Of a stretch of 14,500 nt of DNA, positions 1 to 7,893 are shown one piece after another. This stretch comes from Saccharicrinis sp041584155 (GTDB lineage: Bacteria > Bacteroidota > Bacteroidia > Bacteroidales > Marinilabiliaceae): assembly GCA_041584155.1 (NCBI GenBank), contig JBFHEL010000062.1:1-14500 (forward strand), read 5' to 3'. A program made the translations under genes and the position numbers. A model generated the notes under the pieces. The model was not told where the DNA came from. It saw only the letters and a program-made list of their open reading frames with translations, and searched no databases. Numbering within the stretch: position 1 is the first letter of the stretch; the number at the start of each line of letters is the position of its first letter.

Positions 1-373
1 TTTAATTTCATGTCGTTATTAAACAGAATATTTTTATTAATGTCAAATATTTTTTTGCTGATAGTTGACATTGTGAATGAATTTGCTCATATTTGCCTTA
101 CTGTCTTTAATTTTTGCTATGCTTGAAGGGAATTTCAGGTGTGAGGTATTCTCCTTGTATAAATAAGCTATTAACATGTTGTACAGCCAATTAGATCGTC
201 ATTTATTAAATTTTATGTAATTGAGATGATGATTCAAATGGTTCAGGGATTGTTGAGTGTTTTATAAATAACTGCTCTAAAACCCGATAGCCGTGTTCGT
301 GAATTTAGTATACAACTTTGGCCTTTTCATTCGGCTTTAAACCGTGAATACATTATTAATAAACAGTAATTAT
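1..373. other. Intergenic region upstream of the S9 peptidase, no gene seen
   Basis: This AT-rich stretch has no open reading frame, tRNA or rRNA that I can support on either strand. It presumably carries the promoter and leader of the S9 peptidase gene, but no clean TTG-N20-TAnnTTTG match is visible. The nearest partial resemblances are TAatTTTTG around 108-116, which has one extra base in the spacer, and the sequence ending in CTTTG at 320. Neither is good enough to call. Confidence 0.5.
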
Positions 374-2368
374 ATGAGAAAATTAGTATTGGGTATACTT
401 ACCCTGACAGCTATGAATTATTCAACAGCCCAAACGGGCAATGATAGTTTACCAGGTAACACTTCATTGCCATCTTCCAAGGAAGAATTAACCAAATTAG
501 CTGCTCTTGAAGTAGATGAATACGCCTATTCGGTAGAAGATTATTTTCAGAAGCCTAAGCAGAGTGAATTTCGATTTTCGCCTAATGGCCAATATCTGTC
601 TTATAGAGAGAAAGATGATAACAGTAAAAATCATGTGTATGTAAAAAATGTAGAAAGCGGAGAAATCAAAAGGGTGATTGAAGAGGGAGAAGAGTTGATC
701 AGAGGATATGGATGGGCAAATGACAATCGTCTGATTTATGTGAAGGACAAAGGCGGTAATGAAAACTATCATTTGTTTGCTGTAAATTTGGACGGAACTA
801 ATCAGATAGAACTCACTCCTTATGATGGTGTTCGCGTTGGTATTCAGGATTTATTAAAGGATCAAAAGGATTATATGATCATCCAAATGAATAAAGATAA
901 CCCTCAGATATTTGAGCCTTATAAAATCAATATCACTAACGGTGAAATAGAAAAGCTTTTTGAGAATAAGGATCCGCAAAATCCGGTGAGTGGATATGAT
1001 TTTGATAAAGAAGGAAATTTAAGAGCCTATACTCAACAACAAAATGGAACAGAGTATGTGCTTTATTATCAAACAGAAAACGAAGGGGTTTTCGAAAAAA
1101 TAATCCAGACAAGCTGGCAGGATAAGTTCTATATCATTGGATTCGATTATATTACAGAGTATCCTCACGATGCTTATGTGATGACCAATATAGAAAACAA
1201 TACCGATGAGATTGTTTTGTATGATTTAAAGAAAAAGGAAATCATTAAAAAAGTTTATGTTAATGATACCTTTGATATGGGCGGTATGAGCCGTTCAAGA
1301 AAAAGAGGTTATGAAGTTGATTATTTCTACTATACGGGAGAAAAATCTGTTGTTATTCCTGTAAGTGCAACCTATAAAAAGTTGCATGCAAAATTTGAGA
1401 AAGAATTTAAGGGTAACGATTTTGATATTGTTAGCAGTACTGATGAGGAGGATAAGTTATTGATTTATGTATCCAGCGATAAATTATATGGTATTTATTA
1501 TTTATACGATGTAAAAAAGGATTCTTTTAAAGAAGTGTTTAACATGATGCCTTCCCTGAGACCTGAAGAGATGGCAGAGATGCGACCTGTGAAGTTTACT
1601 TCAAGGGATGGTTTAACTATTTATGGGTACTTAACAATTCCTGCAAATTTGAAAAAAGGAGAAAAAGTGCCTTTAATAGTGCATCCTCATGGCGGACCTT
1701 ATGGTGTAAGAGATTACTGGAGTTTTAATCCTACTACCCAGTTATTTGCCAGTCGTGGTTATGCAACCCTTCAAATTAATTATAGGGGCTCTGGAGGTTA
1801 TGGTAAAGAGTTCTTTTTGGCTGGGAATAAGCAGATTGGCAGAAAAATGTTGGAGGATTTAGAGGATGGAGTGGCTTATGCCAAAGGTTTGGAAATGATC
1901 GATGGTGCAAAAATAGCCATTTATGGAGCCAGTTACGGAGGTTTAGCTACTTTAGGGAGCTTGGTGAAAACTCCTGATCTATATACTTGTGGTGTGGATT
2001 ATGTAGGTGTATCTAACTTATTTACCTTCGTAAAATCATTTCCGGCTTATTGGAAACCTTTTATGAAACAGTTTTATGAGCAATGGTATGATGAGGAAAA
2101 CCCCGAAGAGAAAAAATTAATGGAAGAGGTTTCTCCTGCTCTTAATGTTGAAAAAATTACCAAACCAATATTTGTTATTCAGGGAGCCAATGACCCACGT
2201 GTTAATATTGATGAGTCCGATCAGGTTGTTGAAAATCTGAGAGCCAGAGGCTATGATGTACCTTACATGGTCAAGTATAACGAAGGACATGGTTTTCATC
2301 ATGAGGAAAATAGAATAGAACTTAATAAAGCGATGATGGGATTCTTCTATAAAAACCTAAAGCAATAA
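374..2368 (+). CDS. Secreted S9 family serine peptidase (prolyl oligopeptidase / acylaminoacyl-peptidase type)
   Basis: Predicted exported serine peptidase that cleaves short peptides in the periplasm. The start is ATG 374, because it gives a signal peptide (Arg-Lys, a hydrophobic stretch, then S-T-A before Gln20). An in-frame GTG at 344 would put a polar 10-residue tail before that signal. Residues about 30-400 form the WD/beta-propeller-like part, with repeated blade motifs such as FSPNGQYLSY and GYGWANDNRLIY. Residues about 410-664 are the alpha/beta-hydrolase peptidase domain. They carry an HGGP oxyanion motif (His439-Pro442), the nucleophile elbow G-A-S-Y-G-G with Ser520, Asp607 in GANDPRV and His639 in EGHGF. 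The full catalytic triad is therefore present, and 664 aa fits the family. The gene appears monocistronic, as a strong terminator follows it. Family assignment is confident; cleavage specificity (acyl-aminoacyl, dipeptidyl or Xaa-Pro) cannot be read from the sequence. Confidence 0.93.
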   Translation: MRKLVLGILTLTAMNYSTAQTGNDSLPGNTSLPSSKEELTKLAALEVDEYAYSVEDYFQKPKQSEFRFSPNGQYLSYREKDDNSKNHVYVKNVESGEIKRVIEEGEELIRGYGWANDNRLIYVKDKGGNENYHLFAVNLDGTNQIELTPYDGVRVGIQDLLKDQKDYMIIQMNKDNPQIFEPYKINITNGEIEKLFENKDPQNPVSGYDFDKEGNLRAYTQQQNGTEYVLYYQTENEGVFEKIIQTSWQDKFYIIGFDYITEYPHDAYVMTNIENNTDEIVLYDLKKKEIIKKVYVNDTFDMGGMSRSRKRGYEVDYFYYTGEKSVVIPVSATYKKLHAKFEKEFKGNDFDIVSSTDEEDKLLIYVSSDKLYGIYYLYDVKKDSFKEVFNMMPSLRPEEMAEMRPVKFTSRDGLTIYGYLTIPANLKKGEKVPLIVHPHGGPYGVRDYWSFNPTTQLFASRGYATLQINYRGSGGYGKEFFLAGNKQIGRKMLEDLEDGVAYAKGLEMIDGAKIAIYGASYGGLATLGSLVKTPDLYTCGVDYVGVSNLFTFVKSFPAYWKPFMKQFYEQWYDEENPEEKKLMEEVSPALNVEKITKPIFVIQGANDPRVNIDESDQVVENLRARGYDVPYMVKYNEGHGFHHEENRIELNKAMMGFFYKNLKQ

Positions 2369-2399
2369 TGGATTGTTAAGTTTTTGTAGAGAATGATGT

Positions 2400-2456
2400 A
2401 CCGGATTTAACTTACTGCTATCATAAAGAATAGTATAAGTTAGATCCGGTTTTTTG
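2400..2456 (+). terminator. Intrinsic terminator after the S9 peptidase gene
   Basis: A long hairpin begins 31 nt after the stop codon. The left arm ACCGGATTTAACTTA (2400-2414) pairs with TAAGTTAGATCCGGT (2436-2450) with one mismatch near the base, and a further ACTGCTAT/ATAGTAT part pairs imperfectly. A run of six T follows directly (2450-2455). This is a textbook rho-independent terminator and separates the peptidase gene from the next unit. Confidence 0.88.
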
Positions 2457-2775
2457 TTAATAGGTGCTATGAAGATAAGGTGCTGTATCTATTCCTATTT
2501 TGTAATAAGCCTTATTAAATATTGGTATCATGCTGATGCAATAAGGGGTGAGCATTTCAAGTGAAATAAAAATACGGTTTATTTTATCATACAATGGGTA
2601 TAAAATCTAAATATTTCAGAGCTATACTTTATTTTTAACATGACATACTGTAATTATGTTTTACATATTTTTTATCTTGCTCGCTTAAAGTTTGTTTATT
2701 TGTGAATATTTACTGTTACAACAGTGGTTAAGGATAAATATAGTGTATGTAATAGGTTTGAGAGCATCTATAAAA
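2457..2775. other. Intergenic spacer with a 15-bp palindrome upstream of the PagL-like gene
   Basis: Non-coding AT-rich spacer. It contains the perfect inverted repeat TAATAAGcCTTATTA (2503-2517) and a third half-site AATAAGG at 2540-2546. An imperfect promoter-like TAtgTTTT lies at 2655-2662, but I see no TTG at the right distance upstream. The reading frame of the following gene stays open back to a TTG at 2692, so the last 80 bases could be coding if that start is used; I think this unlikely. Confidence 0.45.
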
Positions 2776-3933
2776 GTGTTGGTTAAGATAAAAGAGTTAT
2801 GGGTGACAGTGTCACTTCTGTTTGTGGTTCTTTCTGTTGTAAAGGGGCAGTATACTGCAAAAGTAGAGCAAGAATCCATAATAGACAAATCATTAACAGT
2901 CAGGCTTCACAGGGGTATTGTGTTGCCCTTTCATGATAGGATGGTTTATCTTATAAATGATTTTTCAAATGGAATAGAAGTTAATTATGGACGGCGGTCT
3001 TTTTCTGATACTTCCTGGGAAAGAGATTTTAATTATCCTGAATTGGGTATTGGTTTTTTTTATGCTACACTAGGAAATAACGAGGTATATGGTTCCGGGA
3101 TGGCCTTATTTCCTTATCTGAATCAATTTATTTATCAGTCTTCTCGTTTTTCTGCAGAATATAAGCTTTCGCTAGGCTTAGGCTATGTAACTAAGATTTA
3201 TGATCAGGATACGAATCCTTATAATGAGAATATTAGTACGCATTTTAATGCTTACATCGGATTGGGTTTTATGCTGAACTATAGAGTTTTGGATCATTTG
3301 TCCATCGAGGTACACTCGGCTTTAACTCATTTTTCGAATGGAGCGGCACGAAAACCAAACTGGGGGATTAATCTTCTTTCAACAAGTATTGGCGCTAAAT
3401 ACTACTTTAATACAAATACAAATCCTGTTATCGATAAAATACAGGCACCTAAAAGCCGCGAACATGAACTCTTAATTGTTGCAAGTGCCGGGCGTTGCCA
3501 AAGTTCATCCTATAACTCAAGCAAATATTTAAATTTGGGTATAAATATAAGTTATCTGAGGCATTTGAATTCAAAAAAAGCCATTGGAATAGGATTTGAT
3601 CAGATTTATTCAGAGAGTATACCCTACTCCTGGATTAGTTTTTGGGGTGATGACTCCTATACCAGCTTTGGAACTTCCGATTATTTAGTGAGTAGCGTTT
3701 TTGTTTCTTATAATGTTTACCTGGGAAAAGCTTCTGCCTATGTAAATATGGGGGCTTATGTCTTTTCTAAAGTTGAACCGCCACAACCTGTTTATCCAAG
3801 GATTGGAGTTAGGTATAAACTGATAGATAGGTTGGTGGCGAGCTTGGGTATAAAGGCTAGTTTTTTTGCATCAGAGTTTTTAGAGTTTGGTTTGGGTTAT
3901 AGTTTCGATTTAAAGAATAAAAAGCATGAATAA
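2776..3933 (+). CDS. PagL-like outer-membrane lipid A deacylase / acyloxyacyl hydrolase family protein
   Basis: Predicted outer-membrane beta-barrel of the PagL (acyloxyacyl hydrolase) family, whose characterised members remove a 3-O acyl chain from lipid A. The key signature is H-F-S-N-G (His185, Ser187) followed by K-P-N-W-G-I-N, matching the PagL H-x-S-N...P-N-x-G-x-E block. The catalytic Glu position is Asn199 here. The first half (to about residue 210) is the PagL-like barrel. A second stretch of about 170 residues has alternating aromatic beta-strand patterning (YLNLGINISYL, FGLGYSFDL), so the protein is about twice the size of classical PagL. There is no in-frame ATG before the barrel. 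GTG 2776 or TTG 2779 gives a good signal peptide (VKIKELW, hydrophobic run, then VVKGQ); TTG 2692 or GTG 2743 are alternatives. The next gene overlaps the 3' end. Family call is good; enzymatic activity is uncertain. Confidence 0.72.
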   Translation: MLVKIKELWVTVSLLFVVLSVVKGQYTAKVEQESIIDKSLTVRLHRGIVLPFHDRMVYLINDFSNGIEVNYGRRSFSDTSWERDFNYPELGIGFFYATLGNNEVYGSGMALFPYLNQFIYQSSRFSAEYKLSLGLGYVTKIYDQDTNPYNENISTHFNAYIGLGFMLNYRVLDHLSIEVHSALTHFSNGAARKPNWGINLLSTSIGAKYYFNTNTNPVIDKIQAPKSREHELLIVASAGRCQSSSYNSSKYLNLGINISYLRHLNSKKAIGIGFDQIYSESIPYSWISFWGDDSYTSFGTSDYLVSSVFVSYNVYLGKASAYVNMGAYVFSKVEPPQPVYPRIGVRYKLIDRLVASLGIKASFFASEFLEFGLGYSFDLKNKKHE

Positions 3934-4684
3934 GTATTGTATAGCTTTTTTAATAGGAGTATTGGTTTTGCTGAATTCGTGCAGTTATATTGAGTTGTTA
4001 ACTGCTGAAGGAGATATTGTGCAATACAAACAAGAAATAGATACTTTAAATAAAATTACCATTGAAGTGCCTTGTGAGTTGGTGCTATCTGACTCTCTAA
4101 CAGATAAAATATGGATCTTAGCTTACGATTACCTGGTGGATGGACTCGATATGAATTATAGCGAAAAGCATTTGACGATTGATCATCAGGACTATGATGT
4201 GCTACAGGAGAGCCAGTTAATTGAGGTTGTGGTGCCAGGAAATCAAATTAACAGGATTACGGTGAATAATATTGCTAAAATTACAAGCTGTGATAGTCTT
4301 CAGATGGGAGACGTGGTATTTGTGATGGGGGGTAATGCTCAGTATTCTGAAATAGATGTGAGTATTGATTGCAATAAATTAAGTTTATATGCCTATTGTT
4401 ATGGTAATATAGGAACTTATCAATTTGAAGGTAAGGCATATGAAGCAAAATATTTGATAGAAGGTAATATCTCTGTTTATGCTGAAAATCTGGAATGCAG
4501 TAATATAGATATTATCCATAAATCTTATAACGATTGTTATGTGAGAGCCACCGAAATACTTGATGTTGACTGTTACTCAAAAGGGGATACTTATTATTAT
4601 GGCGATCCGGAGCTTGTGTTTACTCGTTATGACCTGGTAGACATGGAGAGTACAGGAGAGTTAATACATCTAAGTGATGAATAA
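3926..4684 (+). CDS. GIN-domain (DUF2807) lipoprotein, function unknown
   Basis: A 252-aa predicted lipoprotein. The signal peptide ends in a lipobox Leu16-Asn-Ser-Cys19, so the mature protein should be membrane-anchored through Cys19. Residues about 40-245 resemble the 'putative auto-transporter adhesin head, GIN domain' family: repeating short beta-strands (ITIEVPCELVL, LIEVVVPGNQINRITVNNIAKI) and a typical ending of the form V-R-A-T-x-x-L-D-V...Y-Y-Y-G-D-P. It is poorer in Gly-x-Gly than common members. It has seven cysteines in the mature chain (50, 122, 149, 158, 191, 204, 216), which is unusual for this fold. The ATG at 3926 overlaps the end of the PagL-like gene by 8 bp, implying co-transcription and translational coupling. 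Function is unknown for the family; a structural or surface role with the partner barrel is inference. No clear terminator follows. Confidence 0.75.
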   Translation: MNKYCIAFLIGVLVLLNSCSYIELLTAEGDIVQYKQEIDTLNKITIEVPCELVLSDSLTDKIWILAYDYLVDGLDMNYSEKHLTIDHQDYDVLQESQLIEVVVPGNQINRITVNNIAKITSCDSLQMGDVVFVMGGNAQYSEIDVSIDCNKLSLYAYCYGNIGTYQFEGKAYEAKYLIEGNISVYAENLECSNIDIIHKSYNDCYVRATEILDVDCYSKGDTYYYGDPELVFTRYDLVDMESTGELIHLSDE

Positions 4685-4943
4685 TATGTATGGTTGTGCT
4701 TTTATCTGTATCTCTTATTGTTTTGTTTGTGGGTCTAGTAATTTGCTAAATTTATTTAATGCAATTTTCCTGTGGTTTTTATCGTGCACACTGAGGTATC
4801 ACATAATGATTATCAATAGAATAATGCATGTATAATAGAGTTCACAATAACCATCCTTTGATTATATGTGCAAATAAGATCAGAAATAAAATTTTGAGGT
4901 AGCGATATGATTTTTAATTTTAGAAAAAATTAATTTGACTGCT

Positions 4944-6974
4944 ATGAAAAATCTTGTTGCTTCATTCTTATGTGTAGTCCTGTTACAGGCATGTATTCAG
5001 CCTAAAACGTCAGAAATAACTGTTGCATCTCCAAATCAGTTGTATCAATTAGTCTTCCGCCTGCAAGATAATAAGCCATTTTATCAGATAAAGAAACAGG
5101 ATAGAGATATCATAAAAGCTTCACAATTGGGGTTTGAGTTAAAAAATGAGAAGGCATTAAAAGATCATTTTAAGATATTGGATATTAAACAGGAATCACA
5201 CGATGAGTCCTGGGAGCAGATTTGGGGAGAGCAAAAGAAGATTCGGGATCATTATAATTTGGCTAAGATATTCCTACAGGAATCAATAGCTCCATATCGT
5301 AAACTTAATTTAATTTTTAAAGTGTATGACGATGGACTTGGTTTTAGATATGAGATCCCCAGGCAAGAAGGGCTCGATAGTCTGCTTATCACCAAAGAGC
5401 TGACCGAATTTAACCTTGCTGAGAACTATAGTACCTGGTTTATTCCCGCAAACTTCGAATCATATGAGATGCTTTATCAAAATAAACCATTATCCGAAGT
5501 CGCGTCAGCCAATACGCCAGTCACCTTTGAGTCTGCAGATCAATCGATTTTTTTAAGTATTCATGAAGCTAACCTGACGGATTATGCCGGAATGACTCTT
5601 AATAAGAAGAGCGGTGAGGAATTGTCGATGGTTGCTAATTTAGTGCCCTGGCCTGATGGGGTTAAGGTTAAAGCTAAAGCACCCATGCAATCGCCCTGGC
5701 GTACCATACAATTAGCTTCTACTGCAGGCGGTTTAATAGAATCATCGCTTATTTTAAATTTAAACGAACCAAACAAATTAGCCGACGTGTCCTGGATCCA
5801 CCCTTTAAAATACGTAGGTGTTTGGTGGGGAATGCATCTGGGAACAAATACCTGGACCGAAGGACCAAGACACGGGGCAACAACAAAAGAAATGCATAAA
5901 TACATTGATTTTGCAGCAGAAAATAATATAAATGCCGTGCTGGCTGAAGGATGGAATTCAGGATGGGAAAAATGGGGACAACCCAAGGCTTTTGATTTTG
6001 TAACTGCATGCAACGATTTTGATTTGGAGGATATCGTGGCATATGCTGCCCAAAAAAATATTGCAATCATAGGTCATCACGAAACAGGTGGAGATGCCCC
6101 ATACTATGAGCTGCAAATGGATACGGCGTTTCAAAGATATCAGATGCTGGGGGTACATCATCTAAAAACAGGCTATGCCGGTCCTATTCAACCTAAGGGG
6201 CAATTTCATCATGGCCAGTATATGGTAAACCATTATCGTAAAGTGGTAGAAAAAGCAGCTGACTATAAATTGACCGTTAATGCCCATGAGCCAATTAAAC
6301 CAACGGGTATGCGAAGAACATATCCGAATATGATGACACGAGAAGGCGCCAGAGGAATGGAATGGAACGGATGGAGCGATGGCAATCCTCCGGAGCATCA
6401 TGTTGTTTTGCCATTTACCCGTATTCTGGCAGGCCCACTCGACTATACGCCCGGAGTATTTGATTTGTTATATCATAAGGCCGGTAAAAGAGTAAAGTGG
6501 AATGACCAGGATAAGGGAACCAGTCGTATCAATACTACTTTGGCTAAGCAGCTGGCTCTTTATGTTGTATTTTATAGTCCTATGCAAATGGCCTGCGACC
6601 TGGTTGATAATTATAAAGATCAACCAGCATTTCAGTTTATTCATGATGTACCTGTTAATTGGGAATATACAAAGGTGTTAAATGCTCAAATAGGGCAGTA
6701 TATTACCATTGTACGCAAAGATATAAATAGTAATGATTGGTATTTGGGAGCAGTTAGTAATGAGAAGGGCAGAGAGTTACAGATAAAACTTGACTTTTTA
6801 TCGGCTAACAAAAGATATAAGGCCGAAATTTATGCTGACACTGAAGATAGTGACTGGAAAACAAATCCGTACCCTATTGATATCACCACACAGGAAGTAA
6901 ACCGTGATGATGTACTCACCGTGAAGCTGGCTCCGGGAGGAGGTCAGGCTATTCGTTTTAAGGCATTAGAGTAA
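4944..6974 (+). CDS. GH97 glycoside hydrolase (SusB-type, inverting alpha-glucosidase-like), lipoprotein
   Basis: Glycoside hydrolase family 97 enzyme, 676 aa, predicted to hydrolyse alpha-glucosides in the periplasm or at a membrane. ATG 4944 is preferred over TTG 4935. It gives an N-terminus MKNLVASFLC..., with a lipobox-like Leu14-Gln-Ala-Cys17. Domains: N-terminal beta-sandwich (about 25-270), (beta/alpha)8 barrel (about 280-570) opening with KYVGVWWGMHLG, and a C-terminal beta domain (about 575-676). By motif comparison with Bacteroides SusB, the inverting-type glutamates are all present: Glu380 in HHETG (SusB E439), Glu449 in NAHEP (E508), Glu467 in TREGARG (E526, calcium ligand) and Glu473 in ARGMEW (E532, general acid). 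The spacings 69, 18 and 6 match my recollection of SusB. This argues against the retaining alpha-galactosidase subgroup. No SusC/SusD pair is adjacent, so it is not in an obvious polysaccharide locus here. Substrate is not determinable. Confidence 0.93.
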   Translation: MKNLVASFLCVVLLQACIQPKTSEITVASPNQLYQLVFRLQDNKPFYQIKKQDRDIIKASQLGFELKNEKALKDHFKILDIKQESHDESWEQIWGEQKKIRDHYNLAKIFLQESIAPYRKLNLIFKVYDDGLGFRYEIPRQEGLDSLLITKELTEFNLAENYSTWFIPANFESYEMLYQNKPLSEVASANTPVTFESADQSIFLSIHEANLTDYAGMTLNKKSGEELSMVANLVPWPDGVKVKAKAPMQSPWRTIQLASTAGGLIESSLILNLNEPNKLADVSWIHPLKYVGVWWGMHLGTNTWTEGPRHGATTKEMHKYIDFAAENNINAVLAEGWNSGWEKWGQPKAFDFVTACNDFDLEDIVAYAAQKNIAIIGHHETGGDAPYYELQMDTAFQRYQMLGVHHLKTGYAGPIQPKGQFHHGQYMVNHYRKVVEKAADYKLTVNAHEPIKPTGMRRTYPNMMTREGARGMEWNGWSDGNPPEHHVVLPFTRILAGPLDYTPGVFDLLYHKAGKRVKWNDQDKGTSRINTTLAKQLALYVVFYSPMQMACDLVDNYKDQPAFQFIHDVPVNWEYTKVLNAQIGQYITIVRKDINSNDWYLGAVSNEKGRELQIKLDFLSANKRYKAEIYADTEDSDWKTNPYPIDITTQEVNRDDVLTVKLAPGGGQAIRFKALE

Positions 6975-7015
6975 CTAATTCGAATAGCTATTGGGCTCTG
7001 AATTGATCGCTTCAC

Positions 7016-7047
7016 TTTGGGATTAATCATTACTTTTAATATCTTTC
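7016..7047 (+). promoter_or_regulatory. Bacteroidota-type promoter for the CPBP protease gene
   Basis: TTTG at 7016-7019, a 20-nt spacer, then TATCTTTC at 7040-7047. This is seven of eight matches to the TAnnTTTG -7 element with the expected spacing from the -33 TTG. The start would fall around 7053, leaving a leader of about 28 nt before ATG 7081. No transcription data; called by pattern only. Confidence 0.55.
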
Positions 7048-7080
7048 AAAGTTTTAATAAACCAATACGAAACAAATTTA

Positions 7081-7893
7081 ATGGAAATTATAAATCAAAA
7101 GGTGTATCCTAATATTGCTCAAAGTTGGGGAATTATAGGTATTGCTATCGTGGCACAAATTATTCTCTCTCCTGCTTTTATGGCTTTAAATGGGGTTGTT
7201 GGACAAGAAGTGGCTATGTTAATTTTATATGTTCTTTCAATGGGGGCTGCTTTTTCGTTTGCTCACTATATCCGTAAAAAGGAAACTTCCTTAAGCCATT
7301 ATCCACTGCGAAAGGCATCTCTCAAAGTATTTATTTTGGTGGTGATATTAACCATTGCCGTTGGTGTTGGTTTTGTTGATCCATTGGCTAACTTAATTCC
7401 TATGCCGGATTTTTTTAAGGAGATGTTTGAAGCTATGGCAGGGAATAAAGGGGTGTTTTCGTTTATTACTATTGTAATAGCAGCTCCAATTTTTGAGGAA
7501 TTAATATTTAGAGGTGTAATTCTTGATGGGCTATTAAAAAAATATTCTCCTCAAAAAGCTATTTTATTTTCGGCATTCTTGTTTGGCTTTATACACCTTA
7601 ACCCGTGGCAGTTTATAGCAGGGATGCTATTGGGAATACTGGCCGGATGGGTTTATTATAAAACAAACAATCTGTTACTCTGCATTGTAATTCATTTTGT
7701 TAATAACTGTATATCTTTTGTTGTGAGTATTTTTATTGGCATTGATGATCAATTATCCCAAGGCTTTGCCGCATCATATGGAGGACCTTTACCTGCTGCT
7801 TTAATAATTAGTGGTGGTGTAATTGTTTCAGGTGTTTGTTTTTATTTACTAAAGCAGGAGTTAGGTTCCGGAGTACAGGTAAATCAGGAATAA
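7081..7893 (+). CDS. CPBP family (Rce1/ABI-type) intramembrane metalloprotease
   Basis: A 270-aa polytopic membrane protein of the CPBP (CAAX protease and bacteriocin-processing) family. About eight hydrophobic segments are visible, for example around residues 17-38, 44-64, 80-98, 124-138, 158-173, 176-193, 196-218 and 240-256. All three family motifs are intact: E-E-x-x-x-R as Glu139-Glu140-LIF-Arg144, F-x-x-x-H as FGFIH with His172, and H-x-x-x-N as His205-FVN-Asn209. These residues form the metal-dependent active site in characterised relatives such as Rce1, so the protein should be catalytically competent. The N-terminus is cytoplasmic-looking with no signal peptide, and ATG 7081 is the only sensible start. 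The gene has its own candidate promoter and converges with the helicase gene 27 bp away. In bacteria the substrate is rarely known; here neither a bacteriocin nor a prenylated target is visible nearby, so the role is open. Confidence 0.9.
   Translation: MEIINQKVYPNIAQSWGIIGIAIVAQIILSPAFMALNGVVGQEVAMLILYVLSMGAAFSFAHYIRKKETSLSHYPLRKASLKVFILVVILTIAVGVGFVDPLANLIPMPDFFKEMFEAMAGNKGVFSFITIVIAAPIFEELIFRGVILDGLLKKYSPQKAILFSAFLFGFIHLNPWQFIAGMLLGILAGWVYYKTNNLLLCIVIHFVNNCISFVVSIFIGIDDQLSQGFAASYGGPLPAALIISGGVIVSGVCFYLLKQELGSGVQVNQE

Noticed and set aside
344..373. GTG start extending the S9 peptidase by 10 residues
   Set aside because: It puts a polar tail before a well-formed signal peptide; ATG 374 gives a normal one.
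2692..4684. PagL-like/GIN pair as a recently acquired mobile island
   Set aside because: No transposase, integrase, flanking direct repeats or tRNA; base composition looks like that of the neighbours.
4840..4896. Promoter for the GH97 gene
   Set aside because: TTTG at 4857-4860 and TAaaatTTTG at 4887-4896 do not fit the TAnnTTTG element or its spacing; no confident promoter can be named in the 4685-4943 gap.
4935..4943. TTG start extending the GH97 enzyme by three residues
   Set aside because: ATG 4944 directly gives the Lys-containing lipoprotein signal; there is no reason to use TTG.
5582..6401. Several antisense open frames inside the GH97 gene (162, 105, 67 and 79 aa)
   Set aside because: They lie opposite a conserved enzyme, show no recognisable motif and have no promoter; they are by-products of the sense codon pattern.
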